Below are positions 22,217-31,541 of a stretch of 32,120 nucleotides of DNA, piece by piece. The DNA is taken from assembly GCF_006483445.1 (NCBI RefSeq), contig NZ_PPPT01000069.1:1-32120 (forward strand), given 5' to 3'. The translations under genes and the position numbers were made by a program. Within the stretch, counting starts at the first letter, position 1; every line of letters begins with the position of its first letter. Source of the DNA: Bradyrhizobium guangdongense. GTDB lineage: Bacteria; Pseudomonadota; Alphaproteobacteria; Rhizobiales; Xanthobacteraceae. The notes beneath the pieces were generated by a model. The model saw nothing but the letters and a program-made list of their open reading frames with translations. It had not been told where the DNA came from and searched no databases.

Positions 22217-24055
22217 TCACGCCACCGCGCGCTCGCGATACATCGCGTCGATCTCGGTGGCATAGCGCTTGTTCACGAAGCTGCGCTTCAGCTTCATGGT
22301 CGGCGTCAGCTCCTCGTCCTCGGGCGTGAGCTGACGTTCGATCAGGTAGAATTTCTTGATGGTCTCGACGCGGGCGAAGTTGACGTTGACCGCTTCGATC
22401 TCGCGCTGGATCAGGTCCTGGATCTCGGTGGCGCGGCACAGGCTCGCATAATTGGTGAAGGGGATGTCGTGGTCCTGCGCGAACTTCTCGACGTTCTCCT
22501 GGTCGATCATGACGAGGCAGGTCAGATAGGGCCGCTTGTCGCCGATCACGACGGCGTCGGAGATGTAGGGCGAGAATTTGAGCTGGTTCTCGATCTCCGA
22601 CGGCGTGATGTTCTTGCCGCCCGACGTGATGATGATGTCCTTCATCCGGTCGGTGATCTTGACGAAACCTTCATTGTCGATGGTACCGACGTCACCGGTG
22701 TGCAGCCAGCCGCGCGGATCGATGGTCTCGGCGGTCTTCTCCGGCTGGTTGAGATAGCCCATGAACAGGAAGTCGCCCTTGATCAGGATTTCGCCCTCCG
22801 GCGAGAGGCTGACTTCGCCCCACGATACCGACTTGCCGACCGAGCCGAGCTTGATGCGGTCAGGCGGCATCACGGTCGCGACCCCGCAATTCTCGGTCTG
22901 GCCGTAGACCTCGTACATGTCGATGCCGAGCGCGAGGTACCAGCGGATCAGATCCGGCGAGATCGGCGCGGCGCCGGTGAAGGCGGTGCGGCAACGGTCG
23001 AGCCCGATCATGCGGCGGATGTTGCGGAACACCAGCCAATAGGCGAAGCGGTTGGCGAGCTTGAGCGCGAACGAGGGTTGGCCGCCCTCGAGCCGGCAAT
23101 CGGTCATGCGATAGCCGATGTTGATCGCGCGGCGATACATCCATTGCTGGAACGGCGTTGCATCCTTCAGGGCGATGGTGATGGCCGAGTAGAATTTCTC
23201 CCAGATGCGCGGCACCGCCAGGAACGTGGTCGGCTGCACCTCGCGCAGATTGTCGGGCACCGTCTCCGGACTTTCGGCGAAGTTCATCACCGAGCCCAGC
23301 GCGACCGAAATGTAGTAACCGCCGATGCGCTCGGCGACATGGCAGAGTGGCAGGAAGATCAACCGCTCTTCGCGCTCCTGCGCCGGAATGTAGTCGTTGG
23401 CGTGCCGCATCTGGTGCACCACGCTGCGGTTGGCGTGCATCGCGCCCTTGGGCGGACCGGTCGTGCCCGACGTATAGACGAGGACCGCGAGATCGCCGGC
23501 GCCGCGGCTGTCGATCATCTCCTGCCACAGCGTCTCGCGCCCCACCATGTGGTTGCGGCCGAGCGCGCGGAATTCGTCGATCGACAGCACCATGTCGTCG
23601 GTGAAGCCGCTCAGGCCTTCCATGTCGAACACGACGATTTTCTGCAGGGTCGGGCAGCGCGCGCGGCAGGCCAGCACCTTGTCGAGCTGCTCCTCGTCCT
23701 CGGCGAAGATGATCCGGGTAGCGGAGTCGTTGACGAGATATTCGACCTGCGCGGAGGAGTCGGTCGGATAGATGCCCGATGACACGCCGCCGGCGCACAA
23801 AATGCCCATGTCGGCATGGACCCATTCCGGCACCGCATTGGCGATGATGGACGCGACGTCCCCCGGCGCGAAGCCGGAGGCACGCAGCGCGTAGGCGATC
23901 TCCTTCGAGATCTCCAGCCATTGCCGCCAGCTCGTCGGCTGCCAGATGCCGAACTTCTTCTCGCGGATCGCAGGGCTGTCGCCACGCGTCTCCACCGCGA
24001 GCAGAAACGTCTTCGCGATCGTGTCGGCGACCGTCAGCACCGCCGGTCGGGCCAT
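22217..24055 (-). CDS. Long-chain-type acyl-CoA synthetase (AMP-forming)
   Basis: Activates a carboxylic acid to its CoA thioester through an acyl-adenylate, in the cytosol. 612 aa, of the FadD15/long-chain type. Visible core motifs: the phosphate-binding VYTSGTTGPPKGA (about 190-202), YEVYGQTEN, GWLHTGDVG, the hinge segment ITDRMKDIIITSGGKNI, and the C-terminal catalytic Lys in TPTMKLKR (Lys588). All appear intact. Start ATG 24053-24055 with a strong AAGGAGG. It lies between livF (92 bp) and the binding-protein gene on the same strand, which suggests the imported substrate is activated by this enzyme. Chain length or aromatic preference cannot be read from the sequence. Confidence 0.93.
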   Translation of the reverse strand: MARPAVLTVADTIAKTFLLAVETRGDSPAIREKKFGIWQPTSWRQWLEISKEIAYALRASGFAPGDVASIIANAVPEWVHADMGILCAGGVSSGIYPTDSSAQVEYLVNDSATRIIFAEDEEQLDKVLACRARCPTLQKIVVFDMEGLSGFTDDMVLSIDEFRALGRNHMVGRETLWQEMIDSRGAGDLAVLVYTSGTTGPPKGAMHANRSVVHQMRHANDYIPAQEREERLIFLPLCHVAERIGGYYISVALGSVMNFAESPETVPDNLREVQPTTFLAVPRIWEKFYSAITIALKDATPFQQWMYRRAINIGYRMTDCRLEGGQPSFALKLANRFAYWLVFRNIRRMIGLDRCRTAFTGAAPISPDLIRWYLALGIDMYEVYGQTENCGVATVMPPDRIKLGSVGKSVSWGEVSLSPEGEILIKGDFLFMGYLNQPEKTAETIDPRGWLHTGDVGTIDNEGFVKITDRMKDIIITSGGKNITPSEIENQLKFSPYISDAVVIGDKRPYLTCLVMIDQENVEKFAQDHDIPFTNYASLCRATEIQDLIQREIEAVNVNFARVETIKKFYLIERQLTPEDEELTPTMKLKRSFVNKRYATEIDAMYRERAVA

Positions 24056-24147
24056 GCTCGTTCCCTCCTTGTCGCTTCCTTCCCGCTGCCGCCTTGACGG
24101 CGGTCTATGTCGGGGAAAGGGAAGCCATGTTTAACGCCAAGTCCTTC

Positions 24148-24936
24148 TCAACGCCACGTTTTCTTCTTTTTCCAGCGCCGTTCGCCCCGGGCGCCGGCTT
24201 CCTTGGCCCCAAGGTAAAATTCCTGGATGTCCTGGGAATGCATCAAGCGGTCGCAGGTGTCGTTCATGACGACCCGGCCGATCTCCAGCACGTAGCCGTA
24301 ATGGGCGGTTTCCAGCGCCACCTTGGCATTCTGCTCGACCAGCAAGATCGACATCCCCTGCTCCTCGTTGACGCGGCGGATGATCGTGAAAATCTCCTTC
24401 ACCAGGATCGGCGACAGGCCGAGCGAGGGTTCGTCGAGCAGGAGCAACGTCGGCCGGTTCATCAGCGCGCGCCCGATCGCGAGCATCTGCTGCTCGCCAC
24501 CCGAGAGCTGGCCGGCCGGCTGGTTGATGCGCTCGCGCAAGCGCGGGAAATAGCCGTAGACCCGCTCCAGATCCTCCGCGACGCCGTCGCGGTCCTTGCG
24601 CGGATAGGCGCCCATCATCAGGTTCTCGCGTACCGAAAGGAACGGAAACACCTCCCGCCCCTCCGGCACATGGCTGAGGCCGAGGCGCACGATCTTGTCG
24701 GCCTCCATGCGCTGGATCGACTTGCCCAGGAATTCGATCGAGCCCTTCTGCGGATCGAGGATGCCGGAGATGGTCTTCAGCACCGTGGTCTTGCCGGCGC
24801 CGTTGGCCCCTAACAGCGTGACGATGCGGCCGCGCGGCACCTCCAGCGAGATGCCGCGGATCGCCATGATCGGCCCGTAATAGCTCTCGATATTGCTGAG
24901 CTTGAGGATGATGTCTGATTTGACGGCTGCGTCCAT
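24148..24936 (-). CDS. livF: Branched-chain-type ABC transporter ATPase LivF
   Basis: ATP-hydrolysing subunit of the HAAT-type importer, about 262 aa. Walker A GANGAGKTT, signature LSGGEQQMLAIGRAL, Walker B LLLLDEPSLGLSP and the switch region LVEQNAK are all intact. The ATG at 24934-24936 is preferred: it is 4 bp after the livG stop and GGAGCC precedes it. An earlier ATG at 24961-24963 would overlap livG and add nine residues. The protein ends in an unusually basic tail (RRWKKKKTWR). The gene symbol reflects family resemblance, not a proven leucine substrate. Confidence 0.9.
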   Translation of the reverse strand: MDAAVKSDIILKLSNIESYYGPIMAIRGISLEVPRGRIVTLLGANGAGKTTVLKTISGILDPQKGSIEFLGKSIQRMEADKIVRLGLSHVPEGREVFPFLSVRENLMMGAYPRKDRDGVAEDLERVYGYFPRLRERINQPAGQLSGGEQQMLAIGRALMNRPTLLLLDEPSLGLSPILVKEIFTIIRRVNEEQGMSILLVEQNAKVALETAHYGYVLEIGRVVMNDTCDRLMHSQDIQEFYLGAKEAGARGERRWKKKKTWR

Positions 24937-24940
24937 CGCG

Positions 24941-25699
24941 TCAGGCTCCAAGATAGGCGGCAACGACGTCGGGATGCTGCTGCACCTCGGACGGCGAGCC
25001 CATCGCCAGCACGCGGCCGTAGTTCAACGCGATCACGCGGTCGGAGACGCGGTTGACCAGCGACATGTCGTGCTCGACCATCAGCACGGTGATGCCGAGA
25101 TCGTTCTTCAGGTCGCGGATCCAGAACGACATGTCGTCGGTCTCCTCGACGTTCAATCCGGATGACGGCTCGTCCAGCAGGATCAGCTTCGGCTCGGAGC
25201 AGAGCGCACGCGCAAGCTCGATCACCTTGCGCACGCCGTAAGGAAGACCCGAGATCAACTTGTCGCGGTAGGATTCGAGGTCGAGGAATTCGATGACCTG
25301 CTCGACGCGGCGGCGGTGCACCTTCTCGTTGGCGCGCACGCTCGGCAGGAACAGAAACTCCTGCCAGAGCTGCGTCGTCGAGTGACGGTGGCGCCCGACC
25401 AGGAGGTTCGCAAGCACGCTCGCATTCTCGAACAGCTCGATGTTCTGGAAGGTGCGGGCGATACCGAGCTTTGCGATGTCGTAGGGCGGCTGCTCCGTGA
25501 TGTCCTGGTCCTCGAAGAAGATACGGCCCGAGGTCGGCCGGTAGATCCGCGAGATCAGGTTGAAGATCGAGCTCTTGCCGGCGCCGTTCGGGCCGATGAT
25601 CGAGAGGATTTCGCCCTTCTCGACCGCGAAGGACACCGAATCCACGGCCTTGAGGCCGCCGAAATGCAGCGACAGGTTCTCGGCGCGAAAATAGCTCAT
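24941..25699 (-). CDS. livG: Branched-chain-type ABC transporter ATPase LivG
   Basis: Second ATPase subunit, 252 aa. Walker [10 protein letters not shown], Walker [13 protein letters not shown] and the H-loop VEHDMSLV are normal. The ABC signature is degenerate: [15 protein letters not shown] instead of the usual L(S/A)YGxQRxLEIARAL. The start ATG (25697-25699) shares an ATGA overlap with the livM stop, so the two are probably translationally coupled. Confidence 0.92.
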   Translation of the reverse strand: MSYFRAENLSLHFGGLKAVDSVSFAVEKGEILSIIGPNGAGKSSIFNLISRIYRPTSGRIFFEDQDITEQPPYDIAKLGIARTFQNIELFENASVLANLLVGRHRHSTTQLWQEFLFLPSVRANEKVHRRRVEQVIEFLDLESYRDKLISGLPYGVRKVIELARALCSEPKLILLDEPSSGLNVEETDDMSFWIRDLKNDLGITVLMVEHDMSLVNRVSDRVIALNYGRVLAMGSPSEVQQHPDVVAAYLGA

Positions 25700-26847
25700 C
25701 GGTTCCGCTCCGATTTCACGTAGATCTTCTGCCGCTTGAAGGTGGCGCGCTTGTAGAGCGGAAAGAGCTGGAAGAAGAGCTTGATCTTCAGCCAGCGGCC
25801 GTAGATGCCGAGCGGCTCGAACAGCACGAACAGCATGATGATGACGCCGTAGATCGCGCCCTTCAGGCCGTTGAGCGAGGCGAATGCGGCGACGCTGGAC
25901 TGAATGCTCGCGGCGCGCTCCTTGCCCGCGCCGAAGGCGGCTGCGACGCCGGCGATGATGCCGGGCATGTCGTCCTTCAGGTAGGTCAGGAACGGATCGA
26001 TCATCACGATGAAGATCGCGCCCAGCACCGCACCGTGCAGGCTGAACGTGCCGCCGATCAGGATCACGATGATGAACTCGATCGAGAGCTGCAGCGTGAA
26101 CATTTCCGGCGAGATGAAGGAGAGCTTGTGCGCGAACAGCACGCCGGCAAAGCCCGTTATCGCCGCCGAGATCGCGAACGACTTCACCTTGTAGAGCGCG
26201 ACATTGACGCCCATGCTGCGCGCCGCCGTCTCGCTGTCGCGGATCGCGACGAAGGCGCGGCCCGTGGGCGAACGCAACAGATTGAGCGTGCCGACGATGG
26301 TCAGCACCAGCACGGCCAGACAGAGGAAATAGAAGCCGGGGCTGTCCCGCGGCACGGGAACACCAAGCAGCGACAATGTCTTGACCCGCATGCCCTCATT
26401 GCCGTTGGTGACGCTCTCCCAGCGCGCCAGAATCTCCTCGACGATCAGGGCAAAGGAGATGGTGGCGATGACGAGATAGATGCCGGTCAACCGCAGCGCC
26501 GGAAAGCCGACCATCGCGCCGATAATGCCGGTGAAGAGACCGCCGGCGAGGAAATAGACCGGGAACGGCACGTTGTACTTCTGCAAATACGCCGCCGTGT
26601 AGGCCCCGATCGCAAGGAACGCCGCGTGTCCCAGCGAAGCCTGGCCGGTAAACCCGGTCAGGATCAGCAGCGCCACACCGACGATCGCGTAGATGCAGAC
26701 GAAGACGAGCTGGCTCATCAGATAGCTGGAGAGCACGTAAGGCGCGACCAGCAGCAGGGCGAACAGGATGCCGTAGGAAAAGTAATAGCCCGAATGCGGG
26801 AACAGCTTGATGTCGTCCTCGTAGTCGGTCTTGAACAGGAAGCGCAT
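25696..26847 (-). CDS. livM: Branched-chain-type ABC transporter permease LivM
   Basis: Inner-membrane permease, 383 aa, starting at the ATG 26845-26847 (MRFLFKTDYEDDIKLF). The frame stays open further upstream to 27276, but that part overlaps livH in another frame and is not coding. It has multiple membrane helices, the LTGFTGQASLGHAAFLAIGA motif typical of LivM, and the conserved cytosolic loop FVAIRDSETAARSMGVN. The gene starts 5 bp after the livH stop. An extended C-terminus (last about 90 residues) has two more hydrophobic stretches and a basic tail. Confidence 0.92.
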   Translation of the reverse strand: MRFLFKTDYEDDIKLFPHSGYYFSYGILFALLLVAPYVLSSYLMSQLVFVCIYAIVGVALLILTGFTGQASLGHAAFLAIGAYTAAYLQKYNVPFPVYFLAGGLFTGIIGAMVGFPALRLTGIYLVIATISFALIVEEILARWESVTNGNEGMRVKTLSLLGVPVPRDSPGFYFLCLAVLVLTIVGTLNLLRSPTGRAFVAIRDSETAARSMGVNVALYKVKSFAISAAITGFAGVLFAHKLSFISPEMFTLQLSIEFIIVILIGGTFSLHGAVLGAIFIVMIDPFLTYLKDDMPGIIAGVAAAFGAGKERAASIQSSVAAFASLNGLKGAIYGVIIMLFVLFEPLGIYGRWLKIKLFFQLFPLYKRATFKRQKIYVKSERNR

Positions 26848-26852
26848 GGCGT

Positions 26853-27728
26853 TCAGACCTTCTTGCGGACGTGAAGGCCGAACAGGCCTTCGGGCTTGAG
26901 CAGCAGCACGGCAAGCAGCACCAGATACGGCGCGACGTCCTTCCAGCCCTCGGGCAGGTAGAAACCGGCCATGCTCTCGATCACGCCGATCAGCACGCCG
27001 CCGACGACGGCGCCGGGTATCGAGCCGAAGCCGCCGAGCACCGCGGCGGGAAACGCCTTGAGGCCGAGCACGAGGCCGACATTGGAGTGGATGAAGGTGA
27101 TCGGCGCGAGCAGCACGCCGGCGCAGGTCGCAACCGCGGCACTGATCGCCCAGACGATCGATACCACGCGCTTGACCGGAATGCCCATGTAATAGGCCGC
27201 CAGCATGTTCTCGGAGCTCGCGCGCATCGCCGTGCCGAGCGTGGTCTTGTTGAAGAACAGATAGAGCAGCAGGCACAGGATCATCGTTGCCGCGATCACC
27301 GAGAGCTTGTCATAGGCCAGCACCAGCGAGCCCAGGCGCAGCACGCCCTGGCTGAACGGCGTCTCGATCTTCAGATCGTCGGTGCCCCAGATCATGCCCG
27401 CGACCGAGCGCAGGAAGTAGCCGAGCCCGATGGTCGCCATGATGATGGAGAATTGCGGATAGCCGAGGATCGGCCGCACCACGACCCGCTCGGCCAGCAT
27501 GCCGAACAGCGCCATCGCGGCGACCGCGCCGGCAAATCCGAGCCAGTAATTGAGGCCCATCATGCCGATGAAGGTGAAGGCGAAGAAGCCGCCGAGCATC
27601 ATCAAATCGCCCTGGGCGAAGTTGACGACTTCGGTTGCCTTGTAAACGAGCACGAAACCGAGCGCGATCAGGCCGTACACGCAGCCGAGCGCGATGCCGC
27701 TGACGAGCTGCTGAACGAAGTCCAGCAT
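26853..27728 (-). CDS. livH: Branched-chain-type ABC transporter permease LivH
   Basis: Inner-membrane permease, 291 aa, the typical LivH length. Typical segments: ALGFVLVYKATEVVNFAQGDL near residues 22-42, the loop TTLGTAMRASSENMLAAYYMG, and LGGFGSIPGAVVGG. First gene of the liv operon (livH-livM-livG-livF-ligase-binding protein). Start ATG 27726-27728 with GGGGAGGG upstream. About 260 bp separate it from the divergent exporter ATPase, so the promoter must lie there. Confidence 0.93.
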   Translation of the reverse strand: MLDFVQQLVSGIALGCVYGLIALGFVLVYKATEVVNFAQGDLMMLGGFFAFTFIGMMGLNYWLGFAGAVAAMALFGMLAERVVVRPILGYPQFSIIMATIGLGYFLRSVAGMIWGTDDLKIETPFSQGVLRLGSLVLAYDKLSVIAATMILCLLLYLFFNKTTLGTAMRASSENMLAAYYMGIPVKRVVSIVWAISAAVATCAGVLLAPITFIHSNVGLVLGLKAFPAAVLGGFGSIPGAVVGGVLIGVIESMAGFYLPEGWKDVAPYLVLLAVLLLKPEGLFGLHVRKKV

Positions 27729-27992
27729 TGCCGTTCACCCTCCCCGATGCAGACAGCGGCTCTTTTGGCCGTCTTGCTGCATCTTGTGTCCAGTCGCTAC
27801 GCAGCGGTTCAAGCCGCCGTCGTGCGCCATTTGCCCTGAAGCAATTCAGCCTGAACCGCCAAGCGCTGTCAACAAAGTGTGACTCATCGCCTTCCATCCC
27901 GGATGACGGAATTTGCAACGACAGGATTCACCGTGCCGAAACATCTTCAAGTCATGGTCTCGAGCAATGCAAAACCGGGCGGTGTCTTTGTC

Positions 27993-28739
27993 ATGAAGCC
28001 GGAAAACTCGGCACTCCATGTGCGAGGGTTAACGAAGCGTTTTGACCGTTTGGCGGTCGATTCCCTCGATCTCACCATTCATGCCGGTGAATTCTATGCC
28101 CTGGTCGGGCCGAACGGCGCGGGCAAGACCACCACTCTGCGCATGGTCGCGGGCCTGTTGCGGCCGGATGCGGGCGCAGTTTCGATCTTTGGCGTCGACG
28201 CGCTCGCCGATCCCGTCGCGGCGAAACAGGTGATGGCGTGGGTGTCCGACGAGCCCATGATCTACGACAAGCTGACGCCGCTCGAATATCTCGAATTCGT
28301 TGCCGGTCTCTGGGGCATCGATCCCGCGACCTCCGAGCCCGCCGCGCAGGAACTTCTCGCATCGCTGGGGCTCGCGCCGCACAAGCATGAACGCTGCGAA
28401 GGATTCTCCAAGGGCATGCGCCAGAAGGTCGCGCTCGCAGGCGCGCTGGTCCACGATCCTCGCCTCATCATTCTCGACGAGCCACTGACCGGGCTCGACG
28501 CGGTCTCGGCGCGCCACGTCAAGGGATTGCTGGCCGAACGCGTCCGCACCGGATGCACGATCATCATGACCACGCACATCCTCGAAGTCGCCGAACGGAT
28601 GGCCGACCGGATCGGCGTGATCGCATCGGGGCGCCTCGTTGCCGAAGGCACGCTCACCGAGCTGCGCCAGCAGAACGGGCACACCGACACCAGCCTGGAA
28701 GATCTCTTCATCGCGCTGGTCACGCTCGAGGCGGCATGA
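27993..28739 (+). CDS. ABC-2/Ecs-type transporter ATPase
   Basis: ATP-binding subunit of an exporter-type ABC system, about 248 aa from the ATG at 27993. Walker A GPNGAGKTT (about 39-47), signature FSKGMRQKVALAGAL (about 136-150), Walker B LIILDEPLTGLD (about 158-169) and H-loop TTHILEVAE. Other possible starts are ATG 27954, 27903 and 27879; they add up to 38 residues without domain content, so the start is not certain. The stop overlaps the start of the permease gene (ATGA at 28736-28739), showing that the two subunits are made together. Substrate unknown. Confidence 0.88.
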   Translation: MKPENSALHVRGLTKRFDRLAVDSLDLTIHAGEFYALVGPNGAGKTTTLRMVAGLLRPDAGAVSIFGVDALADPVAAKQVMAWVSDEPMIYDKLTPLEYLEFVAGLWGIDPATSEPAAQELLASLGLAPHKHERCEGFSKGMRQKVALAGALVHDPRLIILDEPLTGLDAVSARHVKGLLAERVRTGCTIIMTTHILEVAERMADRIGVIASGRLVAEGTLTELRQQNGHTDTSLEDLFIALVTLEAA

Positions 28740-30262
28740 GCTCGGCGACGGCGCTCTCCTGGTTCGCGCGCCACGAGCTTCGGCTCGCCTGGCGCGAATG
28801 GCTGGCGATGATGACGGGCGGGCAGCGCAAGCGAAAGCGCGCCGCGGTGATCGGCCTCATCGTCTTTGCCGCGATCCTGCATCTGCCGGCGTGGGCCGTG
28901 ATCGGCCGCTTCGCCGATCTTCAAATGCCGATCGACAAGCCCTCGCTGATCGTGATCTCGTCGACGATTTTGCTCGCCTGGGCGCTGATGCTGTCGCAGG
29001 CGATCGAATCGGTGACGCGCGTGTTCTACGCCCGCGCCGATCTCGATCTCATCATGTCATCACCGGCAAAGCTGACAAACCTGTTCTCGGTGCGGATCGC
29101 CGCGATTGCGCTCGCGATCACCACGATGGCGCTGCTGCTTTCGACGCCGTTCGTCGACGTGCTGGTGATCGGCGGCGGACCGCGATGGCTTGCCGCGTTC
29201 GGCGTGGTCGTCGCCATGGGCCTGTCGGCGTCAGCGATCGCGATCGCCATCACCATCCTCCTCTTTCGCCTGATCGGCCCGGCACGAACGCGCTTCATCG
29301 CCCAGATCGTGGCTGCGATCATCGGCGCCGGCTTCGTGATCGTGCTGCAGATCGCAGCGATCATGTCCTACGGCACGCTATCGCGCTTTGCGGTGCTGAC
29401 CTCCGAATCCGCGGCCGCCTATGCGCCGGACGTTGACAGCATCGTCTGGTGGCCGGCACGCGCGACGATGGGCGACAGCGAGCCGCTCCTGCTGCTGCTC
29501 GCACTCGGTCTCGTGCTGCTCGGCAGCGTGATGGCGATGTTTTCCGGTCGCTTCGCCGACACCGCGATCGATGCGGCGGCCTATGGCACGCCCGGCCGCA
29601 AGACCGCGCGCGAGCGGCGGTTCCGGAGCGGTTCGCGGCAGCGGGCGCTGCGGCGCAAAGAGTTCATGCTGTTGTGGCGCGATCCCTGGCTGATCTCGCA
29701 GACGCTGATGCAGCTTCTCTATCTGGTGCCGCCGGCGCTGCTGCTGTGGCGCAGCTTTGCCGAAAGCTCGGCTGCACTCGTGCTGATCACGCCTGTGATC
29801 GTGATGGCGGCGGGACAGCTCGCAGGCGGGCTCGCCTGGCTGACTATCTCAGGCGAGGATGCCGCCGACCTCGTCGCGACCGCGCCGCTGTCGCCGTCAC
29901 GCATGATCCGCGCCAAGATCGAGGTGGTGCTGATCGCGATCACAGTCATCTTCGCGCCGCTGATCGCCGCCCTCGCCCTTGCCTCGCTCAGCCAGGCGGC
30001 GATCACCGCAGGCGCCATCATCGTCAGCGCGACCTGCGCCACCGCGATCCAGCTCTGGTTCCGGGTACAGGCCAGGCGCAGCCAATTCCGGAGACGCCAG
30101 ACCTCGTCACGGCTCGCGACCTTTGCGGAAGCTTTTTCCTCGATCGGCTGGGCGGCCAGCGCTGCGCTGGCGCTGACGATCCCGATCGGCGGCCTGATCA
30201 GCGGCCTCATCACGGCAAGCCTCGTCGCCGCCACCTGGAAATTCAGCCCGCGGCGGGATTAA
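28736..30262 (+). CDS. ABC-2/Ecs-type transporter permease
   Basis: Large membrane subunit, 508 aa, partner of the ATPase just upstream (ATGA overlap). Start ATG 28736 (MSSATALSWFARHELRLAWR). About ten or more hydrophobic segments, split by a basic cytosolic stretch (about 285-310: GRKTARERRFRSGSRQR) that leads into a second RKEFMLLWRDPW motif. This suggests two related halves, each beginning with an amphipathic RxExxLxWR helix. No known substrate motif; Ecs-type family membership is inferred from size and pairing. Confidence 0.8.
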   Translation: MSSATALSWFARHELRLAWREWLAMMTGGQRKRKRAAVIGLIVFAAILHLPAWAVIGRFADLQMPIDKPSLIVISSTILLAWALMLSQAIESVTRVFYARADLDLIMSSPAKLTNLFSVRIAAIALAITTMALLLSTPFVDVLVIGGGPRWLAAFGVVVAMGLSASAIAIAITILLFRLIGPARTRFIAQIVAAIIGAGFVIVLQIAAIMSYGTLSRFAVLTSESAAAYAPDVDSIVWWPARATMGDSEPLLLLLALGLVLLGSVMAMFSGRFADTAIDAAAYGTPGRKTARERRFRSGSRQRALRRKEFMLLWRDPWLISQTLMQLLYLVPPALLLWRSFAESSAALVLITPVIVMAAGQLAGGLAWLTISGEDAADLVATAPLSPSRMIRAKIEVVLIAITVIFAPLIAALALASLSQAAITAGAIIVSATCATAIQLWFRVQARRSQFRRRQTSSRLATFAEAFSSIGWAASAALALTIPIGGLISGLITASLVAATWKFSPRRD

Positions 30263-30314
30263 GCAGAGCAATTGACGCCTTTCAACCAGAGCTTTCTTGC
30301 TCTATTTTTTGCCC

Positions 30315-30566
30315 ATGCCCAGGTTGAAAGTCACCAAACACGGCCATGTGACGTTGCCCGCCGACGTGCTGGAACACCTCTGTGTTCGTCCCGGCGATGC
30401 ATTGGTCGCGACCGAACTTCCGAACGGAAGGATCGAGTTGAGGGCAAGGCCAACGGGCAAAATTTCAGACGCCTTTGGCTATCTGAGCGACAAGCGCAGG
30501 GGCCGATCCCTCTCGATTGCCGAGATCAACAAGCTCACCACGCTTGGATGGGCCGGCAAGCGATAG
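30315..30566 (+). CDS. AbrB/MazE-like DNA-binding protein, orphan antitoxin-like
   Basis: A small 83-aa protein. Residues 1-45 form a SpoVT-AbrB swapped-hairpin fold by sequence (LKVTKHGHVTLPADVLEHL, VRPGDALVATELPNGRIEL). The C-terminal part (SLSIAEINKLTTLGWAGKR) looks like the toxin-binding tail of VapB/MazE antitoxins. The ATG at 30315 gives the normal domain start; an upstream TTG at 30297 is unlikely. No PIN or MazF toxin gene follows: the next gene is an unrelated exported protein. It may be a solitary regulator or the remains of a toxin-antitoxin pair. Confidence 0.75.
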   Translation: MPRLKVTKHGHVTLPADVLEHLCVRPGDALVATELPNGRIELRARPTGKISDAFGYLSDKRRGRSLSIAEINKLTTLGWAGKR

Positions 30567-30659
30567 GCCTGCGACACTGACGCGCTGTTGATTGCGGCCT
30601 GTTGGCTGCCCGCCAGATTGCACGTTACACTCCGCAAAACCCTCCCTGGGGACGGACCT

Positions 30660-31472
30660 ATGTGGCGACTGCTATCGGCGGCCTTGGCGCTTATCGGCGC
30701 GACCCTGACACCTGCCCTCGCACAGCAGGTCCAGCGCAGCGAATGCCTGGCCATGGCGGGGGCGCCGCCCCGCGTCATGCCGGTGGCGTTCCGGCAGGCG
30801 GCGGCCGCGCAGCAGGTCGAAATCACCTATGCCGGCCATTCCACCTATTTCATCGACACGCCCGGCGGTCTGCGGATCGCGACCGACTATAGCGGAGCTT
30901 ATCAGGTCGGCCGTCTCCCCGACGTTGCGACCATGAACAAGGCCCACAGCACGCACTACACTTTATACCCCGACAAGCGCATTCCGAACGTGCTGCATGG
31001 CTGGGGCGAGGACGGCAAGCCGGCGATCATCTCGACCCGGATCGGCGACACCTTCATCCGCAACGTCACCACCGACGTCCGCCGCTATTTTGGCGACGAC
31101 TTTGGCGCCGACATGATCCGCGACGGCAATTCGATCTTCATCTTCGAGGTCGCCGGCCTCTGCATCGGCCATCTCGGCCACCTCCACCACAAGCTCGACG
31201 ATTCCCATTTCGCCCAGATCGGGCGGCTCGACATCGTGATGGTGCCGATCGACGGCACCTACACCATGTCGCTCGGCGGCATGTCTGACATCACCAAGCG
31301 GCTGCGCTCCTCGGTGGTGCTGCCGATGCACCGTTTTGCCACGCCACTGGAAGAGTTCATGCGCCGGATCGGGCAGGAGTTCGAGATCGACCGGCGGTTC
31401 GAGCGCAGTTTCCGGATGTCGCGGGATACGCTGCCGAGCACGCCGACGGTGATCATCCTCGACGGCGTGTGA
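30660..31472 (+). CDS. Exported metallo-beta-lactamase-fold protein (UlaG/MBL-like)
   Basis: A predicted 270-aa periplasmic protein with a signal peptide at residues 1-21 (MWRLLSAALALIGATLTPALA). The ATG at 30660 has GGGGACGG upstream. The MBL fold is suggested by EITYAGHSTYFIDTPGGLRIATDY, the metal-site segment HSTH (His96, His99), GHLGHLHHKL (His171, His174) and LPMHRF (His224). The main motif is altered: where the family has HxHxDH this protein has KAHSTH, so the first His and the Asp are replaced. It may bind one metal, or have lost or changed activity. Substrate unknown. It stands between the orphan AbrB-like gene and a conserved hypothetical gene, all on the plus strand. Confidence 0.8.
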   Translation: MWRLLSAALALIGATLTPALAQQVQRSECLAMAGAPPRVMPVAFRQAAAAQQVEITYAGHSTYFIDTPGGLRIATDYSGAYQVGRLPDVATMNKAHSTHYTLYPDKRIPNVLHGWGEDGKPAIISTRIGDTFIRNVTTDVRRYFGDDFGADMIRDGNSIFIFEVAGLCIGHLGHLHHKLDDSHFAQIGRLDIVMVPIDGTYTMSLGGMSDITKRLRSSVVLPMHRFATPLEEFMRRIGQEFEIDRRFERSFRMSRDTLPSTPTVIILDGV

Positions 31473-31541
31473 CGGCGGCGCAATTTTCTCCAAGCCGCCG
31501 GCCGTGCGTCGTGGTGATCTCTCCGCAACAGGAGAGATCAC

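Noticed and set aside
26848..27276. Upstream extension of the livM frame
   Set aside because: It overlaps livH in another frame, and its Arg-rich composition is non-coding in style; LivM homology starts at 26847.
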